Source: a virus
Reading direction: 5' to 3' (one strand)
Length of the DNA stretch: 37,908 nucleotides
Virus record (IMG/VR): IMGVR_UViG_3300031773_000009
Location: 1 to 37,908 of that record
Position numbers and translations under genes: made by a program. Below, piece by piece: positions 24,836 through 33,591 of the stretch; within the stretch, counting starts at the first letter, position 1; every line of letters begins with the position of its first letter. The notes under the pieces were generated by a model. It was not told the DNA's origin, ran no database searches, and was given only the letters and a program-made list of their open reading frames with translations.

Positions 24836-27800
24836 ATGGCAGATTTCAAACTAGGACGAATAAAATTTAAATGGAGAGGTGATTGGCAAGCAAGCACCAC
24901 TTACTCACTTGATGATATAGCAAAATATGGTGGTAATACTTATGTGTGTATTCAAAACCACGTATCACCAGCAGCCGAAACAGATTTTTATACAAGTCCT
25001 GGAACATATACAGATTACTGGCAAGTACACGGCGAATCAGTTTATTTCAAAGGTGCTTATGCCAATGCAACTTGGTACAAATTAAACGACCTAGTTAGTT
25101 ATGGTGGTAAACAGTACCGTTGTACAACAGCTCACACATCAGCAAGTTTAGTTTTAGACTCTGCAAAATTTGAACAATTTGTAGATAGTATTAACTTTAC
25201 AGGTGATTATGCTTCTTCAACTCAATACAAATTAAATGATATAGTTAAATACGGTGGAAGACAATATAGATGTACAACTGAATACACATCAGCAGCTGGT
25301 GGTGATCCAAATATAGACTTAACAAAATTTACTTTATTTAGTGAAGGTTTAGCATTTAAAGGCGACTTTCAAGTTAACACATTTTACAAATTAGATGACG
25401 TTGTAAAATTTGGTTCATACCAATATAGATGTACAACTGCTCATACTTCAGGTGCCAATCAATCAGATTTCGCTCAAGCAAACTTTTCTGTTTATTCAGA
25501 AGGTTTACAATTTGAAGATTCTTATAATGCTTCAACTCTTTACTCAAAAGGAGATGTAGTAACTTATGGTGGATATTCTTATGCATATATTAATGCTGAA
25601 GAATCTACAGGACAAACTCCTGCCGACAATTCTTATTGGGATGTAATAACAACAGGTTTCAATGCAACTGGACTTTATGTCCACGGAACATTATACAAAA
25701 CTGGTGATACAGTTCAGTATGGTGGTAATTCTTATGTCTGTATATTAGACGCACAAAATCAAAGACCATCACAAGCAAGTGGTGCTGTTAATTCAACTTA
25801 TTGGAAAGGTGTTGTAGAAGGATTTAAATGGCAAGGTAACTATAGTGCTGTTACAACATACACTATTGGCGATACAGTAAGATTTGCTTCAAACTCATAT
25901 GTTAATTTAAAAGACCAAGTTCTAAATGTAGAACCAGGATCAGACGCAACTACTTGGCAAGCAATTGCTCAAGGAGATACTGCTGCTGTAATGACATCAA
26001 TCGGAGATATGATTGTTCAAGATGGTGGTGGTGTTGCAAGATTACCTCTCGGACTTCCAGGTGGTGTATTAACTAATGATGGAGATGATATTTTATGGAG
26101 TGGAATTTCAGGTAAAAACGTTTTATGGGTTGCTCCTTCAGGAACAGACGGTGGACCAGGAACAGAAGCATTGCCTTATAAAACATTGGCGTATGCTTGT
26201 ACACACGCAAAATCAAATTCAATTAGAGAATATGAAAATGTAACTGGTGGTACAGGTGGAACACAAAATTTATATGATGAAGTTCAAGGGTATGCTTCAA
26301 AAGAATTAACAATTACAGCAACTCCTAGTACAACAACACTAGAAATTCAATTAGGAACATCAGCATATGCACACACATATGTTAGTGGTGGTACAATTAG
26401 AAAAGCAAACGACACTACATTAGCAGTATCAAACGGTGTTTATAATCATAGTACAGGAATTATAACACTTACAACTACAACACACTCATTATCAACAGGT
26501 GATAAAATTAGAGTATGGGGATTAAATTATACTTGCGCTAAAGGTGCAAAAACTTATCCAGAAGTTGGAAGTCCTTCACTTTATAGAGTTAATACAAGTG
26601 GCGGAGTTTTAAAAATAGACATTGTTAACGGCGGTGCTAAACACAATGTAGGTGATAAAATTAGAATTGATGGTGCAGATATCGGTGGTGCAACTGCCTT
26701 AAATTTTGATGTTAAGAGTGTTGCAGGAGATATAATCAGAATTAAAAACGGTACTTTTAAAGAAAAATTACCAATGGTAGTACAAGAAAACGTTTCTGTA
26801 GTTGGTGAATCTTTAAGAAATACAATAATAATGCCAGCAAGTGGAACTGGTTCTCAAATTAAAACAATAGAATTAACTAATAACGTAAATAGTGCTACTA
26901 ACGGACAATACAAATATTTACACCCGAAGAAAGTAGAAAAACCTTATACAGTTCAAACTGTAGATAACGCAACTACATTTACAATTGATGTTGGTACAGA
27001 CGCTAGAGCTCACACATATGTTGATGGTGGAACAGTTACAAAATCCGACTATGCTTCTTTAGATATAACTAACGCTGTTTACAATAATGGCACAGGAATT
27101 ATTACAATAACAACTGCTTCAGCACATAGTTTATCAGCAAGTGATGTTGTTAAAATAGCAAATATAAAATATCATTGTAAAGATGGTGAAAAGATTTATC
27201 CAAAAGTTGGAACTGGTTCAGTATGGAGTGTAGTTGTAAAAGGTGGAATTGCAGAAGAAATTATAACATACCACGGTGGTGCAGGTTATCACGTTGGTGA
27301 AGTAATTACATTAGCAGCTGCTGATGTTGGTAACGGTGGCGACTTAACATTTACAGTTAAATCTTTAGAAGATAACAACGCTTCAAATATGTTCTTATTA
27401 AATGATAGGAACAATATGAGAAATATGACTTTCGTAGGTCTTTCTGGACAAAAACGTTCTGGAGGATTATACAAAGTAACACAGGTTGGTTCAACAACTC
27501 AATTTGTAGTTTCTTTAGGAACTTCACAATACGCTCACACTTATATTAGTGGCGGTGGAGTAATAAAAGTTGGCGCAGAAGGAACTAGATTCACTCTTGC
27601 TAACGCTAGTTATGCACACTCAAATGGTGATATGACAATAACTACAAACGAAGTAAACGGTTTAACAGTTGGTGATTATGTAACTCTTGGAAAAATGAAA
27701 TTTACTTGCGAATTAGGTGAGAAAATATATCCAAGTGGTCCAATACAACAAGCGATTATGTCTTTAGACCCAGCAGGAAATATTAAAAACAAATCACCAT

Positions 27801-29488
27801 ATATGCAAAACTGTACATCTGTTAACCCAGGTGCCTGCGGAATGCAAATTGACGGTAATCTTCACAAAAATACTCACACGGAATCATTTAAATCAATGTT
27901 GGGTAATGACTTTACTCAAATCAATGATGATGGTATCGGTATTCACATCCTAGGAAAAGGACGTTGTGAGGCAGTATCAGTATTCGTATACTATTGTGAA
28001 AAAGCTGTTTATGCTGAATCAGGTGGATTTATAAGAGCTCTAAACTGTTCTCACTCTTACGGTGAACAAGCAGTTGTTGCTTCTGGTACAGACGAAGATG
28101 AAACACCAGTCAATGTTCAAACTAGAGGTTTGATGTTGAGTTATGACCATACAACTTTCCAATCTGGTTTTGCTGCTAACGATATAGAAGATTCAATTGC
28201 AGTACAAGGACAAGGAACTGCTACAATAACAGGTGGTACTTCAGGTGCGACTGCTACACTTTTCAGATACAACGTATCATTAAATTACTTACACATAGAA
28301 AGTATTACAGGTAATTTCGTACAAGGTGAAACAATTACAATTACAAAAGAAGATACAACAACATTTACAGTTGGTTTATCTGCTACATTTGGAGATTCTT
28401 CAGCTGCTCAAGCAGGTCAAAGAGGACCTATACTAGCAGTTAAATCAGGTACAACAGCATTAACTTCTTCAAGTATAATTAAATTAGCTGCTAATATTAA
28501 ATTCTCTGGTCTTTCAAAATACTATAGAGTTGGATTAGTTTCAGAAGAAGATTTAACTAACGGAACTGCTGTAATCAGATTAACAGAAGATATTGGTTTA
28601 AGTAAAGCACAACTTGCTAACGTATCAACTAATATAACAGAAAAATTTTCAAACATAAGATTAACAGGTCACGACTTCTTAAATATTGGTACAGGAAATT
28701 CAACTAAAACAAATTATCCAGGAACGCCTGCACAAGCTAATGACCAATCAGACGAAGTTACAGAAGAAAACGGTGGAAGAGTTTATTGGGTATCAACTGA
28801 CCAAACTGGTGACTTTAGAGTTGGTGATTTATTCAAAATTGAACAAGCTACTGGTACTGCCACTCTTAATGCAGACGCCTTTAACCTTTCAGGATTAAGT
28901 GAATTAAAACTTGGTTCTATCGGTGCAGAATTAGGTGCCGCTGTAAACGAATTTAGTACAGACCAAACTTTAGGTGGAAATTCTAATACTGCCGTACCAA
29001 CAGAAAGTGCTATATTAGGATATATGACAAGAGATAAAGCTGGTGTCGGTGCTTGGGTTCCTCCAACAGGAACATCAGCACAAAGACCTGGTACTCCATA
29101 TGCAGGTGCAATAAGATATAATACATCTTTAGTTGCTTGGGAAGGTTATAACGGATCATCTTGGACAGGTCTTGGTGGCGGAACACCGTGGCAAACAATT
29201 ACAGGTGACGGTTCAACAACAACAACTGCTTCAAGTGGCGGAAGATATTTAGTAAATACAAGTGTATATGCAACTACAGTTAATTTACCTGCTTCTCCAT
29301 TAACTGGAGATACAGTTTCGTTTTTAGATGTTAATGGAACGTTTCAAACAAAACCATTAACAGTTGGTAGAAATGGAAATGAAATTATGAATTTAACAGA
29401 AGATATGACTGCCGAAGTTAATCACGCAGGATTCACTTTAGTGTGGACTGGTGGAACGAACGGTTGGAAATTAGTTGAGGTAGCGTAA
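24836..29488 (+). CDS. Giant tail fibre/adhesin: seven carbohydrate-binding-like repeats, beta-helix and capping domain, 1550 aa
   Basis: Residues 11-377 hold seven copies of a 45-55-residue unit (F-x-G-x-Y...x-T-x-Y-x-x-x-D-x-V-x-Y-G-G-x-x-Y-x-C), which resembles the small chitin-binding family 5/12-type domains of phage and bacterial adhesins. A linker with GDMIVQDGGGVARLPLG (390-406) leads to VLWVAPSGTDGGPGTEALPY (429-448), the entry strand of pectate-lyase-type parallel beta-helices. Three repeats (about 491-575, 707-792, 882-970) share YAHTYxxGG and a later K-x-x-C...Y-P. The C-terminal 100 residues match the end of the protein at 31014. It is likely a long side fibre or tailspike; no glycosidase catalytic residues can be assigned. 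Confidence 0.85.
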   Translation: MADFKLGRIKFKWRGDWQASTTYSLDDIAKYGGNTYVCIQNHVSPAAETDFYTSPGTYTDYWQVHGESVYFKGAYANATWYKLNDLVSYGGKQYRCTTAHTSASLVLDSAKFEQFVDSINFTGDYASSTQYKLNDIVKYGGRQYRCTTEYTSAAGGDPNIDLTKFTLFSEGLAFKGDFQVNTFYKLDDVVKFGSYQYRCTTAHTSGANQSDFAQANFSVYSEGLQFEDSYNASTLYSKGDVVTYGGYSYAYINAEESTGQTPADNSYWDVITTGFNATGLYVHGTLYKTGDTVQYGGNSYVCILDAQNQRPSQASGAVNSTYWKGVVEGFKWQGNYSAVTTYTIGDTVRFASNSYVNLKDQVLNVEPGSDATTWQAIAQGDTAAVMTSIGDMIVQDGGGVARLPLGLPGGVLTNDGDDILWSGISGKNVLWVAPSGTDGGPGTEALPYKTLAYACTHAKSNSIREYENVTGGTGGTQNLYDEVQGYASKELTITATPSTTTLEIQLGTSAYAHTYVSGGTIRKANDTTLAVSNGVYNHSTGIITLTTTTHSLSTGDKIRVWGLNYTCAKGAKTYPEVGSPSLYRVNTSGGVLKIDIVNGGAKHNVGDKIRIDGADIGGATALNFDVKSVAGDIIRIKNGTFKEKLPMVVQENVSVVGESLRNTIIMPASGTGSQIKTIELTNNVNSATNGQYKYLHPKKVEKPYTVQTVDNATTFTIDVGTDARAHTYVDGGTVTKSDYASLDITNAVYNNGTGIITITTASAHSLSASDVVKIANIKYHCKDGEKIYPKVGTGSVWSVVVKGGIAEEIITYHGGAGYHVGEVITLAAADVGNGGDLTFTVKSLEDNNASNMFLLNDRNNMRNMTFVGLSGQKRSGGLYKVTQVGSTTQFVVSLGTSQYAHTYISGGGVIKVGAEGTRFTLANASYAHSNGDMTITTNEVNGLTVGDYVTLGKMKFTCELGEKIYPSGPIQQAIMSLDPAGNIKNKSPYMQNCTSVNPGACGMQIDGNLHKNTHTESFKSMLGNDFTQINDDGIGIHILGKGRCEAVSVFVYYCEKAVYAESGGFIRALNCSHSYGEQAVVASGTDEDETPVNVQTRGLMLSYDHTTFQSGFAANDIEDSIAVQGQGTATITGGTSGATATLFRYNVSLNYLHIESITGNFVQGETITITKEDTTTFTVGLSATFGDSSAAQAGQRGPILAVKSGTTALTSSSIIKLAANIKFSGLSKYYRVGLVSEEDLTNGTAVIRLTEDIGLSKAQLANVSTNITEKFSNIRLTGHDFLNIGTGNSTKTNYPGTPAQANDQSDEVTEENGGRVYWVSTDQTGDFRVGDLFKIEQATGTATLNADAFNLSGLSELKLGSIGAELGAAVNEFSTDQTLGGNSNTAVPTESAILGYMTRDKAGVGAWVPPTGTSAQRPGTPYAGAIRYNTSLVAWEGYNGSSWTGLGGGTPWQTITGDGSTTTTASSGGRYLVNTSVYATTVNLPASPLTGDTVSFLDVNGTFQTKPLTVGRNGNEIMNLTEDMTAEVNHAGFTLVWTGGTNGWKLVEVA
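24866..25966 (+). repeat. Seven tandem carbohydrate-binding-like repeats in the giant fibre
   Basis: Units begin near residues 11, 70, 120, 173, 225, 278 and 331. Each has an aromatic at the start (W/F-x-G-x-Y/W), a Tyr before the turn (T-x-Y), Asp-x-Val and Y-G-G, with Cys at the end in units 1-4 and 6 and Tyr or Asn in units 5 and 7. The divergence between units argues against a very recent expansion. Confidence 0.8.
26308..27745 (+). repeat. Three long dispersed repeats in the giant fibre beta-helix region
   Basis: Segments at about 26308-26560, 26957-27210 and 27481-27745 encode T-x-x-x-x-I/V-x-L/V-G-T...AHTY(V/I)xGG, then NxxYxHxxGxxTITT, then a strand ending in (Y/F)xCxxGxKxYP. They are spaced with extra beta-helix sequence between. 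They probably form lateral insert domains rather than helix rungs. Confidence 0.7.
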
Positions 29489-29508
29489 TAAATAAATATA
29501 GGTAACTT

Positions 29509-30942
29509 ATGTCAAAACTTTCACAATTTAGTATAACAACAAAACAAAAAGATGAATTCTATGGATTTCATAGAACTAATCCTGGGCAAACTATTAATAG
29601 AGATATTAAAATAGTTGCTGGTAATCAAGCTGTCTATGAATATAATTTAAGTACAGCATTTGATTCTAGTACAGCAACTTATTCAAAAAGTACTTCTATT
29701 CATACAGAAGATACAAATCCAAGAGAAGTAAGATTTGGTAATAGTGGTCTGAAAATGTATACTGTTGGACATACTGATAAACATATTGATGAGTACGATT
29801 TAACAACAGCATTTGATGTTTCTACAGCAACTTGGAGAACACACTTCAATGTTGGTACGCAAGAAACAAGTCCACAAGGATTAGCTTTCAACGATACTGG
29901 AACTAAAATGTATGTTGTAGGTACTGCTGGAAATTTAGACGCAAGTATCGCTGCTGACAATGTTTATGAATATGCATTATCAACTGCTTGGCAAGTTGAA
30001 ACAGCAACTTATACAGATTTATTTTCATTAGCTGCTACAGAAACAGACCCACGTACAATGAGATTTAATGCAGACGGATCATTAATGTTTATTTTAGGTG
30101 ATGACGGAAATGATGTTGGAGAATATTCATTATCTACAAACTATGATGTTTCTACAGCAACTTATGTTGATTCATTTTCTTTCGCTGCTGAAGATACTTC
30201 ACCAATAGGATTTGGTTTCAATACATTAGGAACTAAAATATATATTTGTGGTAGTGTCGGTTCAGATGTTATGGAATATACATTAGTAACAGGTTTTGAT
30301 ATTTCAACTACACAAGCACTCGACTCTACATATACTTTTACTGCTGCTACTACACCAAGCGCACCAATAAGAAATGTAAGAGGACTAGAATTTAATACTA
30401 CAGGATCAAAAATGTATCTTATTATGGATGCTGGTAAATATATTGTAGACGGTGGAGATGATGAATTACCTATCACTCACGAAACAAGATTTAGAAATAC
30501 TATGAAATTTTATGAAGGTAATACTTACAAATTTGATGTTTCTGACTCAAGTAATATTGGACATCAATTTAAATTTTCAACTACTTCAGATGGAACGTGG
30601 GGTGGTGGAACTGAATACTCTACAAATGTAACTACTTCTGGAACTGCTGGAAGTGGTGGCGCATATGTACAAATAGTTGTTCCAAGAAAAACACCTGATC
30701 CAGACCCTGGTAGTGCTGTTGATAAATTATACTACTACAATGGTAAACATAGTTTAGCAGGTGGGGATATTTACACTCCTGAATGGAAGGGTAATTTACA
30801 AATAACATACACTAATGGTCAAGACGACATAGATACTAGATATAAAACAAAGAATCAAGAAGATATCTTTGAGGATAGTGTTCTATGGAAAGCTGGATTA
30901 GAGTGGACTATAGTTAACGGTAATTTAACAGTAGGACTATAG
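29509..30942 (+). CDS. Beta-propeller-like virion protein with degenerate cupredoxin-like domain, 477 aa
   Basis: Residues 43-270 contain five repeats of 51-58 residues, each with (V)YEYxLSTxFDxSTATY followed by F...E(T/D)xP and FNxxGxKMYxxG; unit starts near 43, 95, 153, 205 and 256. This alternation is typical of YVTN/WD-like propeller blades. The C-terminal part (334-419) is like a cupredoxin fold found in marine phage fibres: NTYKFDVSDSSNIGHQFKFS, then YVQIVVP and YYYNGKHSLAGG, but the expected Cys is Asn411 and the expected Met is missing, so copper binding should be lost. It is likely a receptor-binding or fibre-cap protein. Confidence 0.7.
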   Translation: MSKLSQFSITTKQKDEFYGFHRTNPGQTINRDIKIVAGNQAVYEYNLSTAFDSSTATYSKSTSIHTEDTNPREVRFGNSGLKMYTVGHTDKHIDEYDLTTAFDVSTATWRTHFNVGTQETSPQGLAFNDTGTKMYVVGTAGNLDASIAADNVYEYALSTAWQVETATYTDLFSLAATETDPRTMRFNADGSLMFILGDDGNDVGEYSLSTNYDVSTATYVDSFSFAAEDTSPIGFGFNTLGTKIYICGSVGSDVMEYTLVTGFDISTTQALDSTYTFTAATTPSAPIRNVRGLEFNTTGSKMYLIMDAGKYIVDGGDDELPITHETRFRNTMKFYEGNTYKFDVSDSSNIGHQFKFSTTSDGTWGGGTEYSTNVTTSGTAGSGGAYVQIVVPRKTPDPDPGSAVDKLYYYNGKHSLAGGDIYTPEWKGNLQITYTNGQDDIDTRYKTKNQEDIFEDSVLWKAGLEWTIVNGNLTVGL

Positions 30943-30984
30943 AAATAAATATTACAAATTTTATAAAAGTGAGAAATAAACTAT

Positions 30985-30998
30985 TATAAATATAAATA
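30985..30998 (+). promoter_or_regulatory. Two overlapping T4-type late promoter octamers (TATAAATATAAATA)
   Basis: TATAAATA occurs at 30985-30992 and again at 30991-30998, in the 71-base gap before the gene at 31014. A further near match (AATAAATA) lies at 30944-30951. Two start points six bases apart would be possible. Confidence 0.6.
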
Positions 30999-31013
30999 AG
31001 GAACAAGAGAATT

Positions 31014-31640
31014 ATGGCAACAATAAATTTAGGCAGAATTAAACCAGTATTCCAAGGTGCTTACAACGCCGCTACAGCTTACGTTGTAGATGACATTGTA
31101 ACTTTTGGTGGCGAGTCATTTATATGCATTTTAGCTTCAACTGGTAATGCTACTTCAAATGCAACTTACTGGTCAAAAATCGCTAAAAAAGGTGATGATG
31201 TAACCCAATTAACAACACACGGAGATATCCTTTTTAGGGATGCTTCTGGTGTTCAAAGATTACCTGCTGGTACAAGCGGAAACGTTTTACAAACAAAAGG
31301 TAATGCAGCTGACCCAACTTGGGCAAATGCAACTGGAATTAACTGGGAAACTAAAACTGCTAACTTTACTGCTGTATCTGGTGGTGCATATATTTGCAAT
31401 ACAGACGGCGGTGCTTTTACAATGACATTACCTGCAAGTCCAGCAGATAACGATTACGTTATGGTTGCTGACGCAATGGGTAAATTTGGATCTAAAAACC
31501 TTACAGTTGATAGAGCTGGTAATAACATAGCGGGAAGTGCTACTAATTTAACAGTAGATTCTAACTACGCAAATTTCAGACTAACATTTAAAACAACACC
31601 AGACGTGACTTCTTCATTTATTGGATGGTTGTTAACATAA
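31014..31640 (+). CDS. Short fibre protein, miniature paralogue of the giant fibre, 208 aa
   Basis: It has the same order of parts as the 1550-residue protein but without the beta-helix. LGRIKPVFQGAYNAATAYVV then DDIVTFGGESFICILA is one carbohydrate-binding-like unit (about residues 6-60). THGDILFRDASGVQRLPAG (about 69-87) matches the linker IGDMIVQDGGGVARLPLG. The C-terminal 90 residues (GGAYICNT, LPASPADNDYVM, LTVDRAGNNI) match GGRYLVNT, LPASPLTGDTVS and LTVGRNGNEI. It is likely a short fibre or an assembly partner. Two late-promoter octamers lie just upstream. Confidence 0.8.
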   Translation: MATINLGRIKPVFQGAYNAATAYVVDDIVTFGGESFICILASTGNATSNATYWSKIAKKGDDVTQLTTHGDILFRDASGVQRLPAGTSGNVLQTKGNAADPTWANATGINWETKTANFTAVSGGAYICNTDGGAFTMTLPASPADNDYVMVADAMGKFGSKNLTVDRAGNNIAGSATNLTVDSNYANFRLTFKTTPDVTSSFIGWLLT

Positions 31641-31663
31641 TTTAAAATGAAAGTAATAAACAA

Positions 31664-31671
31664 TATAAATA
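31664..31671 (+). promoter_or_regulatory. T4-type late promoter octamer TATAAATA
   Basis: Exact match in the 62-base gap before the gene at 31703, 31 bases upstream of its ATG; a ribosome site (AAGGGAGAAC) lies close to the start. Confidence 0.6.
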
Positions 31672-31702
31672 GTTTAATAAAAGATTTAAGGGAGAACATT
31701 TA

Positions 31703-33196
31703 ATGAGTAACTATTCAACACTTTTAGGTGGCGGATCAGCTGGGGCAATTGACCACAGAAAAGAATCATTGCCTCTATTTGGTTTTTGGGGAGATAACTC
31801 CGACCAGAACCATCATATGACTTATAGAGTTTTCGATTCTGGTTTCAAAGAAACTGGTTCACCTTGGGGTGCAATATCTAACTCTACTACTAACTACAGA
31901 TTTGGTATCACTGGTGACGCTTCGTTTTCATATTCACACAATGACCACGGAACTCACGTTTCTCACCACGATTTAACAACACAAGGTTATTCATCTTGGA
32001 CATATTGGAACAAAAGTATGTACCAATGTGACCAATACCCACACGCACAATGGTACACATCTTCAAGAGATGGAATGGTATCTTGGCATTCATTACACGA
32101 ATATACTTCAAGTTTTGAATATCAAAACGGATGGACAAAACTTAATATGGTTCTACCTGAAGGTATTAGACCTAGACGTATGTTCTTAAACAGAAGATAC
32201 ACAATGAGAGAAATGTATCCTGGTAATCACGCTTGTCCTAATATAGATTACTACGATTATTCTTCACACTTATTAAATACAGACCAATCATATGCGACTG
32301 GTACTGGATACAATGAGAAAACAAAAACTTTAGTTATGATTCACTCTGGTGACGAAGGTGGAAATACTTCAAAAACTATTCACATTTTCAAAGGTACGAA
32401 ATGTTTAAATAAAATAGACAGAATTAAAGAATTCTTTGACAATTTATCTTCAACTGAATACTTTACTGACACTTGGACTAACCAAAATAATAAAGATTGG
32501 TGCGTAGTTGTCGGTAATAACGATTTCGTTGGATTTGGATTAAAACAAGGTAACAGTAAGAGATACGGTGTATTTGATTGTTCAGTAAAAGGAACAGGTG
32601 TTGCTATAACAGGTGCAAGTAGACAATGGGATGCTTGGCAAACGTTCCAAGGATCAACAACAACGTCTTACGGCGCTTGGGAAGGTCACCAATACTACAC
32701 TAAATTTATGACTACTTGGGATGGTACTTGGGGAATGATTTATTCACCATATTACTACTACGGAGTTGGTATCAATGCATTCTGTATGAGTTTAGAGAAT
32801 CCTAAAAAATTCATAAGTATTAACCAAACTAAATCAAGTAGAGGAAATCCTTGGTTTGCTTGGGGTCGTACAGGTTTCCACGGAGGTTGGTCAGACAACA
32901 CCGACGGTACTTCTCATAGAACGTATGCGTGGTCTTTTGATCCAACGGATTCAGATGAAACTACGACAACTAGAGTTTACGACGGTAGCTCATCAGGAGA
33001 TGGAGTTATTCCAAACAACAATAACCTTGTTGGTGCAGACATAACTAATAAAACTGGAAATCACGGTTTAACAGCTGCAAGAACGTGGCTACACGGAGGT
33101 TTCTATTCAACTGCTTATCCATTGTTAATGCAAATTGACTGGTGGGGAAGTTATGGAAACAACGATTCTACTTACGGTGGTAAGTACGGTTCATAA
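31703..33196 (+). CDS. Aromatic-rich putative adhesin (unknown family), 497 aa
   Basis: I do not recognise a named family. After a Ser/Gly-rich opening (MSNYSTLLGGGSAGAIDHRK) the protein is unusually rich in Trp, Tyr, His and Gly, with groups such as YSSWTYWNKSMYQCDQYPH, YSPYYYYGVGINAFC and DWWGSYGNNDSTYGG at the end. This is the composition of sugar- or surface-binding phage tip proteins rather than an enzyme. The strand content looks high and there is no membrane segment. It is separately led by a late-promoter octamer and a ribosome site. A receptor-binding role is inferred from composition and from its place among fibre genes. Confidence 0.6.
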   Translation: MSNYSTLLGGGSAGAIDHRKESLPLFGFWGDNSDQNHHMTYRVFDSGFKETGSPWGAISNSTTNYRFGITGDASFSYSHNDHGTHVSHHDLTTQGYSSWTYWNKSMYQCDQYPHAQWYTSSRDGMVSWHSLHEYTSSFEYQNGWTKLNMVLPEGIRPRRMFLNRRYTMREMYPGNHACPNIDYYDYSSHLLNTDQSYATGTGYNEKTKTLVMIHSGDEGGNTSKTIHIFKGTKCLNKIDRIKEFFDNLSSTEYFTDTWTNQNNKDWCVVVGNNDFVGFGLKQGNSKRYGVFDCSVKGTGVAITGASRQWDAWQTFQGSTTTSYGAWEGHQYYTKFMTTWDGTWGMIYSPYYYYGVGINAFCMSLENPKKFISINQTKSSRGNPWFAWGRTGFHGGWSDNTDGTSHRTYAWSFDPTDSDETTTTRVYDGSSSGDGVIPNNNNLVGADITNKTGNHGLTAARTWLHGGFYSTAYPLLMQIDWWGSYGNNDSTYGGKYGS

Positions 33197-33227
33197 TAAA
33201 ATATATAATTAAGGAGAATTAAAAAAA

Positions 33228-33542
33228 ATGGCAACATATTACTTTAATGTACACGACGGATCAGCTTTTACAGATAAAGCAACCGCTGGCGATGAAGCAG
33301 TATCAGCAGGAAGAGCAGTCAAAAGAGATGATGTTCCTGATGGTGTTGAACCTTGGAGATTATCTTGGAACGGTTCAGCAGTAGTTTGCTTTGCAGAAGG
33401 CAAAACAGAAGCTGAAGCAATAGCACAGAAACAACAAGACTCAGATGACGAAGCTACTGCTAATAAAGCAAAACAAGATGAATTGGTTAAAGCTGAAGTT
33501 GTTAAAACTAAAGCTCTTAAAGACGAAGGTCTTGAAGTTTAA
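33228..33542 (+). CDS. Small phage protein with C-terminal coiled coil, 104 aa
   Basis: MATYYFNVHDGSAFTDKATA is a short beta opening, followed by EPWRLSWNGSAVVCFAEGKT. From about residue 60 the protein is Ala/Glu/Lys-rich and helical (QKQQDSDDEATANKAKQDEL), suited to a coiled coil. It resembles small proteins found at the end of fibre gene groups in marine T4-like phages and may be a fibre chaperone or attachment factor. It has a strong ribosome site (AAGGAGAA). A small hairpin follows its stop. Confidence 0.55.
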   Translation: MATYYFNVHDGSAFTDKATAGDEAVSAGRAVKRDDVPDGVEPWRLSWNGSAVVCFAEGKTEAEAIAQKQQDSDDEATANKAKQDELVKAEVVKTKALKDEGLEV

Positions 33543-33552
33543 TTAATTCTCC

Positions 33553-33572
33553 AGAAGATAGTAATATCTTCT
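33553..33572 (+). terminator. Hairpin after the fibre block, possible weak terminator
   Basis: A perfect 7-bp inverted repeat AGAAGAT/ATCTTCT with a six-base loop lies 10 bases after the stop of the small protein gene and 19 bases before the heme oxygenase start. There is no T-run after it, so it may be an RNA-processing or attenuation element rather than a true terminator. Confidence 0.3.
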
Positions 33573-33591
33573 TACATCACCTGGTTATATT

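Noticed and set aside
26308-27745. Regular repeats suggestive of a CRISPR-like array
   Set aside because: The repeats are long, diverged and in frame within the fibre gene; they are protein domain repeats.
28686-28898. 70-codon plus-strand frame inside the giant fibre
   Set aside because: It is Gln/Leu/Lys-rich, typical of an out-of-frame reading of Thr/Asn/Glu codons.
29491-29498. AATAAATA just before the propeller gene
   Set aside because: It has one mismatch and lies only 10 bases from the ATG, leaving no room for a ribosome site on the transcript.
29700-30476. Open frames of 86 and 104 codons on the minus strand (29700-29960 and 30162-30476)
   Set aside because: They lie wholly inside the propeller gene, have no ribosome site and follow its 51-58-residue repeat rhythm, as expected of antisense shadows.
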